Assembly: GCA_013299105.1 (NCBI GenBank)
Contig: JAAFJY010000008.1
Location: 62,001-126,000, forward strand
Origin: Chitinophagales bacterium
Lineage (GTDB): Bacteria > Bacteroidota > Bacteroidia > Chitinophagales > Saprospiraceae
Direction: 5' to 3'
DNA: 64,000 nt
Part shown: in pieces, positions 1 through 8,134 of the stretch
Numbering within the stretch: position 1 is the first letter of the stretch
Layout of the letters: every line of letters begins with the position of its first letter
The notes under the pieces: model-generated
Told to the model about the DNA's origin: nothing
Database searches by the model: none
What the model saw: only the letters and a program-made list of their open reading frames with translations
Translations under genes and position numbers: made by a program

Positions 1-1
1 T

Positions 2-727
2 AGTTTGGTGTGCTTGCTGGTCCCATTGCTTTTACTCACATGGAGAGTTCGGGGCGAAGTAAGTCCCAACGAAGATGAAATGGATCAAGGCGGTCCGACC
101 AATCCTCGTGAGCAAAAATTGGTGCTTTTTTTGAGCGTCGCAGTACTGATTTTTGTACCGATTTTCAAAACGGTGACTCACTTGCCGCCTTTTCTGGGCA
201 TGTTGCTGGGGGTAGGCTTGGTTTGGGGGATCATCGAGCGTTTGCACCGCCGCAAAGAAGAGGACGAACGCAAACGCTTGAGTCCATCCAAGGCATTGCA
301 GAAAATTGACACTCCAAGCATCCTTTTTTTCATGGGCATCTTGCTGAGTGTGGCTTGCTTGCAAAGTGCAGAAATCCTGCCACATGTAGCCCAATGGCTG
401 GACCAAACCATTGGCAACGAATCCATTGTGGTAATGTCGATTGGCTTGCTTTCGGCCATTGTTGACAATGTTCCACTCGTAGCCGCCGCTCAAGGCATGT
501 ACAGCCTTGACACCTACCCTACTGACCACTATTTTTGGGAGTTTTTGGCGTATGCTGCTGGTACTGGAGGCAGCGCTTTAATCATAGGATCTGCTGCGGG
601 TGTAGCGGCAATGGGCATGGAAAACATCAATTTTTTCTGGTATCTCAAACGAGTGACCTGGCTGGCTTTGGCTGGCTTTTTTGCTGGTGCTTTGGTGTAC
701 ATGGCGATAATGGGGCATGTTGGTTGA
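2..727 (+). CDS. nhaD: NhaD-type Na+/H+ antiporter, C-terminal part (cut by window start)
   Basis: The reading frame is open to the left edge, so the true start lies outside the window and only about 241 C-terminal residues are seen; the family usually exceeds 400 residues. At least five hydrophobic segments are visible. The stretch GGSALIIGSAAGVAAMG, preceded by a conserved VDNVPLVAAA segment, is typical of NhaD inner-membrane sodium/proton antiporters of the ion transporter superfamily. Expected role: Na+ or Li+ export and pH homeostasis. A cytoplasmic loop rich in charged residues (RRKEEDERKR) separates two membrane blocks. A strong hairpin follows the stop codon and separates it from tpiA, which runs towards it. 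Confidence 0.85.
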   Translation, partial: SLVCLLVPLLLLTWRVRGEVSPNEDEMDQGGPTNPREQKLVLFLSVAVLIFVPIFKTVTHLPPFLGMLLGVGLVWGIIERLHRRKEEDERKRLSPSKALQKIDTPSILFFMGILLSVACLQSAEILPHVAQWLDQTIGNESIVVMSIGLLSAIVDNVPLVAAAQGMYSLDTYPTDHYFWEFLAYAAGTGGSALIIGSAAGVAAMGMENINFFWYLKRVTWLALAGFFAGALVYMAIMGHVG

Positions 728-738
728 AATGTTTAGGG

Positions 739-806
739 TTGAAATGTTGAAAAGAAAGGGGCTACGTGAAATTCAACATGTAGCCCCTTTCTCTTCAACA
801 TTTCAA
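739..806. terminator. Bidirectional hairpin terminator between nhaD and tpiA
   Basis: The arm TTGAAATGTTGAA pairs with TTCAACATTTCAA, and inside it GAAAGGGGCTAC pairs with GTAGCCCCTTTC, leaving a loop of about 14 nt. It lies between two convergent genes, so it probably ends transcription from both sides. The outer arm belongs to a sequence family seen again at 20.3 kb and 45.5 kb. Confidence 0.7.
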
Positions 807-814
807 CTTTTCAA

Positions 815-1573
815 CTAAAAGCTGTTGATGATCGTTGCAAATTCATCCGCCTTCAAAGAGGCGCCACCGACGAGTCCGCCGTCCACGTCAGGTTGAGAGA
901 AGAGTTCTTTGGCATTGGCGGCATTTACGCTGCCACCGTACAGAATGCTGATGCTATTGGCCAAATCAGCGCCATATTTGCCCGCAATCAAGCTCCGAAT
1001 GGCCGCGTGCATTTCCTGCGCTTGGGCCGGAGACGCAGTGCGGCCCGTGCCAATGGCCCAAATGGGTTCGTAAGCGATCACCACTTTTTCCATCTCCTCA
1101 GCGCCGAGGTGAAAGAGCCCTGCTTCGATTTGGGCGTTCACATGGGCTACATGGGAGCCCGCGTCACGGATGTCCAGGCTTTCGCCGCAGCAGAAAATGG
1201 GGGTCAGTCCATTACTCAGCACCTTGTTGGTTTTTTGCGCCAACAAGGCATCCGATTCGCCAAAATATTCGCGGCGCTCGGAATGGCCCAGGATCACGTA
1301 GTCCACGCCTACCGATTGCAGCATTTCGATTGAGGTTTCACCCGTATAAGCCCCTTTGTCTTCCTGGTGGCAGTTTTGTGCACCTAAGAAAAAGCCTTCG
1401 CGGTTTTTCAATACCTCATTTACCGCATACAAATGAATGAATGGGGTGCAAAAAACCACCGTCGCTTTTGGTTCGGCGACTTTATCTAGGATGTCGTAGC
1501 AAAGGACCAAGCCATCGTTGTAAGACTTGTTCATTTTCCAGTTGCCCGCTACGATTTTTTTTCTCATTTCCAT
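815..1573 (-). CDS. tpiA: Triosephosphate isomerase
   Basis: Interconverts dihydroxyacetone phosphate and glyceraldehyde 3-phosphate in cytosolic glycolysis and gluconeogenesis. The 252-residue length fits the family. All catalytic landmarks are present: N11 and K13 in GNWKMN, electrophile H97 in LGHSERR, base E169 in AYEPIWAIGTG (which also holds the flexible lid loop), and the phosphate-binding LYGGSVN near the C-terminus. ATG codons 1 and 3 are both possible starts; related proteins usually begin MRKKIVAGNWK, which favours codon 3 (position 1567). It lies 26 bp behind bioB on the same strand, so it may share the biotin transcript. Confidence 0.97.
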   Translation of the reverse strand: MEMRKKIVAGNWKMNKSYNDGLVLCYDILDKVAEPKATVVFCTPFIHLYAVNEVLKNREGFFLGAQNCHQEDKGAYTGETSIEMLQSVGVDYVILGHSERREYFGESDALLAQKTNKVLSNGLTPIFCCGESLDIRDAGSHVAHVNAQIEAGLFHLGAEEMEKVVIAYEPIWAIGTGRTASPAQAQEMHAAIRSLIAGKYGADLANSISILYGGSVNAANAKELFSQPDVDGGLVGGASLKADEFATIINSF

Positions 1574-1599
1574 ACAAGTTTGTTTGAATCACTCCGAGA

Positions 1600-2724
1600 T
1601 TATTCCTGGGCTTTGCGTTTTTCCTTGCCCAATTTGGTGTACTGCACGTTGGCTTCAATGGTATGTCCGGGGCGAGACCACCTCAAGTCATCAGGGTTGG
1701 AGCTCAAATCTTCGTTTATTTCTTCGATCTGAGGCACAAAACCATCCGTAAAAGGCTTTTTAGGGATCAAACCCAGCTCTTTGAACATGTCCATGTCCTC
1801 GTAAGCGTCTGGGTTGGGGGTGGTCAAGAGTTTGTCGCCAGCAAAAATCGAACCCGCTCCCGCCAAGAAGCACAAAGCCTGGCCTTCCTGGCTCATTTCG
1901 GTTCGGCCAGCCGACAGGCGCACCACCGTATCGGGCATCACGATGCGGGTAACGGCGACCATGCGCACCATTTCCCAAATGCCGATTGGTTTCAAATGCT
2001 CCATTGGCGTACCTTCTACGGCCACCAGGGCATTGATGGGCACTGAATCGGGTTGCGGACTGAGGCCAGCCAGGGTCAGTAACATTTTGCAGCGGTCTTC
2101 CACCGATTCGCCCATGCCGATGATGCCACCTGAACAAACGGTCAGGTTGGCCTTGCGCACGTTGGACAAGGTCTTCAGGCGGTCGTCGTAACTGCGGGTG
2201 GAGATGATGTCGTCGTAGTATTCTTCCGAAGTATCGAGGTTGTGGTTGTAGGCATACAAACCAGCTTTGGCGAGGCGCTTGGCTTGGTTTTCGCTGAGCA
2301 TACCCAGGGTACAACACACTTCCATGTCGAGTTCGCGCACGGTTTTGACCAATTCTACCACGTGGTCGAAGTCTTCGTCGTCCTTGACATTGCGCCAGGC
2401 AGCGCCCATGCACAAACGCGAAGCGCCAATGGCCTGGGCTTGCATGGCCGCCGAGCGCACAGTTTCTACGCTCAACAAGTCGTTGTTTTCGACCCCAGTG
2501 GCATAGCGGGCTGCTTGCGGGCAATAGGCGCAATCCTCAGGACAACCACCCGTTTTGATCGAAACCAAGGTACTGATTTGTACCTCGCGTGGATTGTGGT
2601 GCTGCCGGTGTACGGTGGCAGCACGGTAAACCAACTCCAGCAGTGGAGTATTGTACAATTCATGGACCTCTTCCAGGGTCCATACTTTTTTATTGGCAAC
2701 CATTAGATGGCTTGATTTTTTCAA
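1600..2724 (-). CDS. bioB: Biotin synthase (radical SAM)
   Basis: Inserts sulfur into dethiobiotin to form biotin. The radical SAM motif CxxxCxxC is seen as CPEDCAYC (C61, C65, C68) and would bind the 4Fe-4S cluster. Further cysteines in MEVCCTLGM and TVCSGG, and the arginine in VRLSAGR, match the 2Fe-2S site of BioB. The length of 374 is slightly above the usual 320-350 because of a C-terminal tail rich in Lys, Arg and Glu. ATG codons 1 and 8 are both possible starts. It is preceded by the ketosynthase and bioA on the same strand, with a 163-bp gap to the ketosynthase that may hold its own promoter. Confidence 0.97.
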   Translation of the reverse strand: MKKSSHLMVANKKVWTLEEVHELYNTPLLELVYRAATVHRQHHNPREVQISTLVSIKTGGCPEDCAYCPQAARYATGVENNDLLSVETVRSAAMQAQAIGASRLCMGAAWRNVKDDEDFDHVVELVKTVRELDMEVCCTLGMLSENQAKRLAKAGLYAYNHNLDTSEEYYDDIISTRSYDDRLKTLSNVRKANLTVCSGGIIGMGESVEDRCKMLLTLAGLSPQPDSVPINALVAVEGTPMEHLKPIGIWEMVRMVAVTRIVMPDTVVRLSAGRTEMSQEGQALCFLAGAGSIFAGDKLLTTPNPDAYEDMDMFKELGLIPKKPFTDGFVPQIEEINEDLSSNPDDLRWSRPGHTIEANVQYTKLGKEKRKAQE

Positions 2725-2887
2725 AAAATAAGAAGGCGTCTAGCGAACTGCCCGATTGCTCTTAGTATTTGAGCTAAAATAAGGTAAACAAATTTGCTTT
2801 TGAGGTTTAGCAAAAAAAGAACGCACCTTCCTTTCAGTCAGTTGCTTTTCTTTTTTCACTAAACCCAAATCCGTTTTCCTTATTTTT

Positions 2888-4039
2888 TTACGCTCCCTTA
2901 CGCAGCAAAATACTCACCGCGTTTCCACCAAAACCCATGCCATTGACCATGATGGTTTCGGGAGCCTTGGCCTCGCGTGGCGCAAGATAGGGAATTCCGA
3001 TAAATTGGCGCTGCAATAACATCAATAGTCCAAATTCCACACTCAGCCCCCCCGAAGCGCCGAGGGTATGCCCCAATTTCCACTTGTTGTTGCTGATCAG
3101 CACTTTTTCGCCCAAAACGTGACGAATGGCTTCTAATTCGGCTTTATCGCCCTGGATAGTTCCCGGTGCATGGGCAATCACCGCATCAACCGTGCTCAAA
3201 CCTGCTTCGTTCAAAGCCATGCGCATCGACCTTTGCAAGGCCCCTGCTTCCCGGCTCACGCCAGTGGGGCTGCCCGCCCATTCGGTCGAAAACCCTATGC
3301 CTTCGATGTAGGCATAGGCTTGCTCAGGGTCTTTTTCGAGGCAAAAACAGACGGCCCCTTCGCCCAGGGCCATGCCGTTGCGTTTCTTCTCAGTATCGAG
3401 GGCACGCACCGGATAAGGCTCGTCCTCCACATCAGTAATCAGGCGCAAGGCCCGCATTTGTGAGATGGTAAATGGGGTCAAAGGCGCTTCGGTGCCGCCT
3501 GCCAGGTAGCGTTGTACCCGGCCACTTTCCAGCCAAGTAATGCCGCTGAGGATGGCATGCAAGGCCGTGCTGCAAGTCACCGAGTGATCGACCACCATAT
3601 CGCCTTGCTGCAAATGATACGACACCCAAGACGACACATTGCCCAAGGTAGTCAGTGGTGACGCCAAGGGCGAAAGCCCAATTTCGCTGTTGCCCTCAAA
3701 TTGCTGATAGTGGTATTCCCAGGTATTGGTGGCCCCGCGTGATGAGCCGATTTGGATGCCCAAGCCGCCCGATTTGTCCCAGTCAGACATGCGCATGGCT
3801 TGTTCAGCGGCGGTGATGGCCAGCAAAACCGAGCGATCGACCTGGGTGTAGTACTTGTTTTGCACACACAACTTGGTCACCCTGGCTTCCGCAGCAAATG
3901 GCAAGCGCCCCAGCCAGTTGCCATAAGCGTCCTGGGTGAGGTGGTGTTGAGTGGTATGTTGATAGGCTTGCCAGGGGTCGAAACCCAGGGCCGAAATGCT
4001 GCCCCAACCCGTGATGCCTATTCTATGTGTTTTCGCCAT
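2888..4039 (-). CDS. FabF/FabB-like beta-ketoacyl-ACP synthase in the biotin gene cluster
   Basis: A 383-residue condensing enzyme of the thiolase fold. The Cys-His-His triad is complete: C156 in TCSTAL, H290 in AHAPGTIQGD, and H324 in KLGHTLGASG. It should extend an acyl-ACP with malonyl-ACP. I chose the ATG at 4039 because a purine-rich GGGAGG lies 10 bp upstream inside the bioA stop region; the longer frame would need a TTG start. The gap to the bioA stop is only 7 bp, so the two genes are very likely co-transcribed. Context suggests a part in making the pimeloyl precursor of biotin, but general fatty acid or pigment synthesis is not excluded by sequence alone. Confidence 0.85.
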   Translation of the reverse strand: MAKTHRIGITGWGSISALGFDPWQAYQHTTQHHLTQDAYGNWLGRLPFAAEARVTKLCVQNKYYTQVDRSVLLAITAAEQAMRMSDWDKSGGLGIQIGSSRGATNTWEYHYQQFEGNSEIGLSPLASPLTTLGNVSSWVSYHLQQGDMVVDHSVTCSTALHAILSGITWLESGRVQRYLAGGTEAPLTPFTISQMRALRLITDVEDEPYPVRALDTEKKRNGMALGEGAVCFCLEKDPEQAYAYIEGIGFSTEWAGSPTGVSREAGALQRSMRMALNEAGLSTVDAVIAHAPGTIQGDKAELEAIRHVLGEKVLISNNKWKLGHTLGASGGLSVEFGLLMLLQRQFIGIPYLAPREAKAPETIMVNGMGFGGNAVSILLRKGA

Positions 4040-4046
4040 GTTGTTG

Positions 4047-5327
4047 TTATCCTCCCGCAAATTCCTCCAAAGCCTCTTTCAGGGCTGCATACACGCGATC
4101 CATTTGTTCGTCGGTGATGCAATAAGGTGGCAGGAAGTACACCACGTTGCCCAAGGGCCGCAAAATTAAACCCCGTTCCAAGAAAAACAAGTAAAGGCGG
4201 TCGCGTAAATTGTTAAAATAACCGGAGTTTTCACCCGTCTTGAATTCCAGTGCAATGATGGTGCCTTGTTGGCGGGTGTACAAGAGGCTTGGGTGGTTTT
4301 TGATTTTGGCTAAAAATGCTGCATGGCGGCTTTCGATGCGCTGGATATTGGCCATGCAAGCTGGATCGAGCAACAAGTCCAAACTCGCTAGTGCCGCCGC
4401 GCAACCGATCGGATTGCCCGTAAAAGAATGCCCGTGGTAAAGGGCTTTGCTTTTTTCGTCTTGGTAAAAAGCTTGAAAAACGGCATCGGTACAAGTGGTC
4501 AGGGCCATCGGCAACATGCCGCCTGTCAAGCCTTTGGACAAGGCGATGATGTCGGGTTTTTCTTCACAATGATCGGTCGCAAAAAAACGTCCGGTACGGC
4601 CAAAACCAGTCATCACCTCATCGGCAATACACAAAGCGCCGTGTTCGTGGGCCATTTTCATCAAGCGATCCAGTACCATTGGCTGGTACATCAACATGCC
4701 CGCCGAACCCAGGATCAGGGGCTCAAACAAGAAGCCTGCCACGTCGCCCTTTTGCAATATTTTTTCAAAAGCCTCAAAACAAGCAGTTTCCTGCCCCGGA
4801 ATAGGTACAGGGATGCGTTCCACTTCAAAAAGGAAATCTTGGAAGGCCGTGTAAAACGACAAATCACCCCCTACCGACATGGCTCCAAAAGTATCGCCGT
4901 GATACGCCAGGTCAAAAGCCACGATGCGTTTTTTGGCGATTCCTTGGTTAAAAAAGTATTGAATGGCCATTTTCACGCCCACTTCCACAGCAGTTGAACC
5001 ATTGTCCGTGAAAAAAATGCGGGCTTGGTTGGGCGGCAAAATGGGCAAAAGCCTTTCGGCCAACTCCACTGCTGAGGGGTGGGTAAAACCGCCAAAAATG
5101 ACGTGCTCCAGTTTTTGGGCTTGTTCAAATACTTTTTGAGCCAAATGCGGGTGGGAATGGCCGTGAATATTGGTCCACCAGGATGAAATGGCGTCGATGT
5201 AAACTTTGCCATCCTCATCCACCAACTCGGCCCCTCTCCCTGAAACGATTGCAATGGGCGGCGCAGCAGTCTTCATTTGGGTATAAGGGTGCCATACTTT
5301 TTCCAGGTCGCGTTGTGAAAGGCTCAT
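4047..5327 (-). CDS. bioA: Adenosylmethionine-8-amino-7-oxononanoate aminotransferase
   Basis: PLP-dependent class III aminotransferase that converts KAPA to DAPA in biotin synthesis, using S-adenosylmethionine as amino donor. Landmarks: the N-terminal VWHPYTQM typical of BioA, the substrate-site SSWWTNIHGH, the PLP-ring aspartate D236 in ADEVMTGFGRTG, and the Schiff-base lysine K265 in ALSKGLTGG. I chose the ATG at 5327 (426 residues) because homologues begin just before this segment; the upstream extension of 26 residues looks unrelated. First gene of the minus-strand run bioA, ketosynthase, bioB, tpiA. bioF and bioD are not in the window. Confidence 0.96.
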   Translation of the reverse strand: MSLSQRDLEKVWHPYTQMKTAAPPIAIVSGRGAELVDEDGKVYIDAISSWWTNIHGHSHPHLAQKVFEQAQKLEHVIFGGFTHPSAVELAERLLPILPPNQARIFFTDNGSTAVEVGVKMAIQYFFNQGIAKKRIVAFDLAYHGDTFGAMSVGGDLSFYTAFQDFLFEVERIPVPIPGQETACFEAFEKILQKGDVAGFLFEPLILGSAGMLMYQPMVLDRLMKMAHEHGALCIADEVMTGFGRTGRFFATDHCEEKPDIIALSKGLTGGMLPMALTTCTDAVFQAFYQDEKSKALYHGHSFTGNPIGCAAALASLDLLLDPACMANIQRIESRHAAFLAKIKNHPSLLYTRQQGTIIALEFKTGENSGYFNNLRDRLYLFFLERGLILRPLGNVVYFLPPYCITDEQMDRVYAALKEALEEFAGG

Positions 5328-5453
5328 CTTTGTTGATTTTTCGCAAAAAAAGACAAATTCAGGGAGTTTGGCAATTTGTGGCAAGCCCAAGTGGAGTTTT
5401 GCCATTTTTATCTTCTGAAAACTTTGGAGAAAGGCGGTCTCAATAAGCGAGAC

Positions 5454-5580
5454 TTTTTTGTCTAAACCAGAATTACAGAATTACAGAATTACAGAATTTC
5501 TTGCGTGATGTTGACTGAGACAGAATTTGAAAGAATTATAGAATTGGCCCGCTTTGCGGTCATACACGCTTCATATTTAG
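5454..5580. repeat. Dispersed intergenic repeat, block A, copy 1
   Basis: Begins TTTTTTGTCT followed by AACCAGA, contains the 8-bp unit AATTACAG three times in tandem (5471-5494), then GAATTTGAAAGAATTA, then the small hairpin CCGCTTTGCGG (5549-5559) and GGTCATACACGCTTCATATTT. Copy 2 is at 5863-5925 and copy 3 at 35031-35180. It is not coding. Confidence 0.75.
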
Positions 5581-5599
5581 TAACGGTTCAAAAATAAAC

Positions 5600-5862
5600 C
5601 TTACCAATTTTTTAATTGCCAGTTGTCAACATCATGGTCAACGTCATGCTGGAAATCCGTAAGAAAGGGTGTGGAGTGTGTAAGTGTGAGTTCGGGTGTG
5701 GGAGCTTCGAGCTTTTACTTTTATCTCGATCGCTTGAAAACGGGGTTTTCTCACACTCCCACCCAAACAAACACACCCAAACCCAGTTTCATCCGTGTTC
5801 CCAACTGGCCTCGCACAGCGAGGCAACGAAGATGTCTACTTTATTTAATCTGCGGCTCTAAG
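5600..5862. repeat. Dispersed intergenic repeat, block B, copy 1 (with an insert)
   Basis: Shares with copies at 5971 and 8135 the pieces ATCATGGTCAA, GTCATGCTGGAAATC, TTTCATCCGTGTTCCCAA, the hairpin GCCTCGCACAGCGAGGC (5808-5824), and the tail from CAACGAAGATGTC to CTGCGGCTCTAAG. Between about 5660 and 5780 it carries about 120 bp absent from the other copies, rich in GTGTG and then in CACAC-like runs. Open frames crossing it are translations of the repeat. Confidence 0.75.
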
Positions 5863-5925
5863 CCAGAATTTGAAAGAATTATTGAATTGGCCCACTTCGT
5901 GGTCATACACGCTTCATATTTGCCA
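5863..5925. repeat. Dispersed intergenic repeat, block A, copy 2 (short)
   Basis: CCAGAATTTGAAAGAATTAT, then TTGGCC, then the hairpin CCACTTCGTGG (5892-5902), then TCATACACGCTTCATATTT. Compared with copy 1, the hairpin stem has changed on both arms (CCGC/GCGG to CCAC/GTGG), which keeps the pairing. Confidence 0.75.
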
Positions 5926-5970
5926 TTAAAATCGCAAAATTCTCAGCTACGGAAACTTCTCCGAGGATTT

Positions 5971-6169
5971 AAGGAACAGAAAAGAAATAAAGTGGACAAC
6001 TTTGACTTTGGATTAAGCCCTTTGTGTGGCAAGGTTATAGTCAAAATCATGGTCAAAATCATGCTGGAAATCAGTGAAAATCAGTTTTATCCGTTTCATC
6101 CGTGTTCCCAATTGGCCTCGCATAGCGAGGCAACGAAGATGTCTACTTTATTTAATCTGCGGCCCTAAG
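5971..6169. repeat. Dispersed intergenic repeat, block B, copy 2
   Basis: A full-length copy of about 199 bp, from AAGGAACAGAAAAGAAATAA to CTGCGGCCCTAAG. The hairpin GCCTCGCATAGCGAGGC sits at 6115-6131. It is closely similar over its whole length to the copy at 8135-8333. Confidence 0.8.
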
Positions 6170-6212
6170 CATCATCCCCAAATTGAAAAACTGAAAATGC
6201 CATGCTTTTCTT

Positions 6213-6220
6213 TACATTTG
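6213..6220 (+). promoter_or_regulatory. Candidate Bacteroidota -7 box upstream of the lipid kinase
   Basis: TACATTTG fits TAnnTTTG and lies 36 bp ahead of the ATG at 6256, just downstream of repeat block B. No clear -33 element at the expected spacing was seen. Confidence 0.35.
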
Positions 6221-6255
6221 AACATTCTTTTTAACTCAATCCACCTTCAACCCTT

Positions 6256-7188
6256 ATGGACACTTGGTTCATCGTGCTCAATCCTGCGGCGGGCGGCGGG
6301 AAAGTCAAGAAAACCTGGCCGCAGATCGAAGCGGAACTCAATAAACTGGGAATAGATTTCTCCGCGAATTTCACCATTGCACCAGGTCACGCCACGAGCA
6401 TGGTCCGCGAAGCGATCAATGCGGGATTTCGAAAATTCATCGCAGTAGGCGGTGATGGCACCAACCACGAAGCGATCAATGGCCTGATGAGCCAAAAAAT
6501 CGTCGACCCCAAAACCCTGACTTATGCTTTGCTGCCCGTAGGAACCGGAAATGATTGGATCAAAACCCACCAAATCCCCGTGAATTGGAAGAAGTGGTTG
6601 CCGCAAATTTTTCATTCAGTTGCCAGGCTTCACGACGTCGGTTTTTTGGAATACCAAGGTTCCCACGGTACTGAAAATCGCTATTTCATCAACATTGCGG
6701 GCTTTTGTTACGACGCATTCGTGGTACGGGCCATGAGCTTGATAACACCCCGGCCCAAAGGTAAATTGGCTTACTTATGGTGGGTGATTCGTTGTTTGTT
6801 TCAATACCAGCCGGGTCCTTGCCGCATTGATTTTAATGGCCAAAAGGTGGAGCAAAAATGCTACACGATCAATGCCGGAATTTGCAAATATTCGGGAGGT
6901 GGCATGCAATTCGTACCCCAAGCCCTGCCGGATGATGGCCTGATTGGCTTAACGATTGCAGGAGAAGTATCAAAGTGGAACGTGATCAAAAGTACGCCAA
7001 AGTTCTTTAGCGGGAAAATAGCAAATCACCCGCAAATCAAGCTTTATCAAAGCACTGAAATTGAAATAAAACCACTCGGTGATGATAAAATCTACGTCGA
7101 AGCCGATGGCGAATTCCTGGGTGAAGCACCCGTAAAAATCAGGATTTTGCCATCGGCTTTGTCGATTGTTTTACCTGCTAAAGTTTGA
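6256..7188 (+). CDS. YegS/DgkB-like diacylglycerol or lipid kinase
   Basis: A 310-residue protein of the diacylglycerol kinase catalytic superfamily. It has the N-terminal NPAAGGGK loop (residues 9-16) and the nucleotide-binding signature VGGDGTNHE (64-72), followed by LLPVGTGNDW, all typical of the family. It is expected to phosphorylate a membrane lipid (diacylglycerol, or a sphingoid base, which some Bacteroidota make) at the inner face of the cytoplasmic membrane using ATP. It overlaps the convergent gene 7178-7957 by 11 bp. The exact lipid substrate cannot be read from sequence. Confidence 0.88.
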   Translation: MDTWFIVLNPAAGGGKVKKTWPQIEAELNKLGIDFSANFTIAPGHATSMVREAINAGFRKFIAVGGDGTNHEAINGLMSQKIVDPKTLTYALLPVGTGNDWIKTHQIPVNWKKWLPQIFHSVARLHDVGFLEYQGSHGTENRYFINIAGFCYDAFVVRAMSLITPRPKGKLAYLWWVIRCLFQYQPGPCRIDFNGQKVEQKCYTINAGICKYSGGGMQFVPQALPDDGLIGLTIAGEVSKWNVIKSTPKFFSGKIANHPQIKLYQSTEIEIKPLGDDKIYVEADGEFLGEAPVKIRILPSALSIVLPAKV

Positions 7189-7957
7189 GTGCTGAAGTTG
7201 AAATAAACGCCTCTTTCGGCACCGTTTTGAGGACTTTCACGTTGTCGAGCTTGCGTTTTCCGCGGGAGTCCGAGAGTTTGATGCCGCCCATTTCCTGGTA
7301 ATTTTCCCAGGTATTGGTGAACATGGGTTTTTCGTCGCTGGCTTTTTGAAAATAGCTCCATTCCGTGACCAGACGGCTTTGTTTGTCCACGTACACCAGG
7401 TATTTGTTGTCCGGGGTGCGACCTACTCCTGCAAAAGTCATTTCCAACACCTCGGCAGGACGGCCATCGCTGGTATTTTGCTCGCCTTTGTACTTGAGCG
7501 TCAAGCCTGAGTCTTTCAACTTGAATGGCATGACCAGCCAATAGGAATCGTTGATCCAGATCGATTTGGCCATGTGGCCGTATTTTTTGATCGAATCAGG
7601 GGCCGTTTTGGCCTGCCCTTTGAAGGTAAATTGGCCAGTTTCGTCTTTGAGGTTAACGATGTAAACCGTCTCCTCTCCTACCATTTCAATGCGGGCCATT
7701 TCTTTCTTTTTGTCCCAAAGCAGGTTCCTGCGGCCAAAAAAAGTCCAATGAATGTAGCGGGTTTTGTCCCAGGCTTTTCTGCCACCCATCGCTGCCATTA
7801 CTTCATCGGCAATCGCAATGGCTTTAGGGTCAGAGCCGCTTTGATTGAATCCCTGCGCGGCAGGATTGTTGTTTTGAGCAAAACCTGAAAGGATGCTAAG
7901 TGCGAATGCCGCCAAAAAGCAGATCGAAATCTGCCTGAAATATTGGAATTTTTTCAT
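7178..7957 (-). CDS. Secreted periplasmic protein of unknown function
   Basis: A 259-residue protein. I chose the ATG at 7957 because it starts a classical signal peptide (MKK, hydrophobic core, cleavage after GFAQ); the upstream codons do not look coding. The mature part opens with a conserved-looking helix (DEVMAAMGGRKAWDKTRYIHWTFFGR) cut here into pieces IADEVMAAMGG and YIHWTFFGR, then beta-rich sequence with repeated W and Y, resembling Bacteroidota periplasmic proteins of the outer-membrane lipoprotein-sorting-like type (possibly DUF6503; not confirmed). It overlaps the convergent lipid kinase by 11 bp. Confidence 0.75.
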   Translation of the reverse strand: MKKFQYFRQISICFLAAFALSILSGFAQNNNPAAQGFNQSGSDPKAIAIADEVMAAMGGRKAWDKTRYIHWTFFGRRNLLWDKKKEMARIEMVGEETVYIVNLKDETGQFTFKGQAKTAPDSIKKYGHMAKSIWINDSYWLVMPFKLKDSGLTLKYKGEQNTSDGRPAEVLEMTFAGVGRTPDNKYLVYVDKQSRLVTEWSYFQKASDEKPMFTNTWENYQEMGGIKLSDSRGKRKLDNVKVLKTVPKEAFISTSALKL

Positions 7958-7992
7958 GTTTTCGATGTTTAAAAGCAGCACAAAATACAAAA

Positions 7993-8017
7993 AAGGGAAG
8001 CAGTTTTTGCTTCCCTT
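7993..8017 (-). terminator. Intrinsic terminator on the minus strand
   Basis: On the minus strand AAGGGAAGCA pairs with TGCTTCCCTT around a 5-nt loop and is followed by a T-rich run. It sits behind the OmpA and helix-hairpin-helix genes and before the secreted protein gene, so it should stop read-through from 8.3-10.2 kb. Confidence 0.65.
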
Positions 8018-8134
8018 CCAAACTATTTGGTTCTAATCCATTTCAAAATGGTTTTGAGTTGAAAAAGGCCTCAAAAACCTATGGTGGTGGTTAAATGGGA
8101 GTGTGCTAAATATTTGAGCTAAAATATGCTCCCT

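Noticed and set aside
1760-2533. A 257-codon open frame on the same strand as bioB but in another frame
   Set aside because: It runs in the wrong frame of bioB and its composition is Arg/Pro/His-rich, as expected for a shadow frame.
5471-5494. AATTACAG repeated three times, considered as a CRISPR or VNTR
   Set aside because: Units are only 8 bp and adjacent without spacers; it is a short tandem repeat inside block A.
5623-6168. A 181-codon frame across the repeat region
   Set aside because: It is a translation of repeat blocks A and B; the same short peptide pieces recur at each copy.
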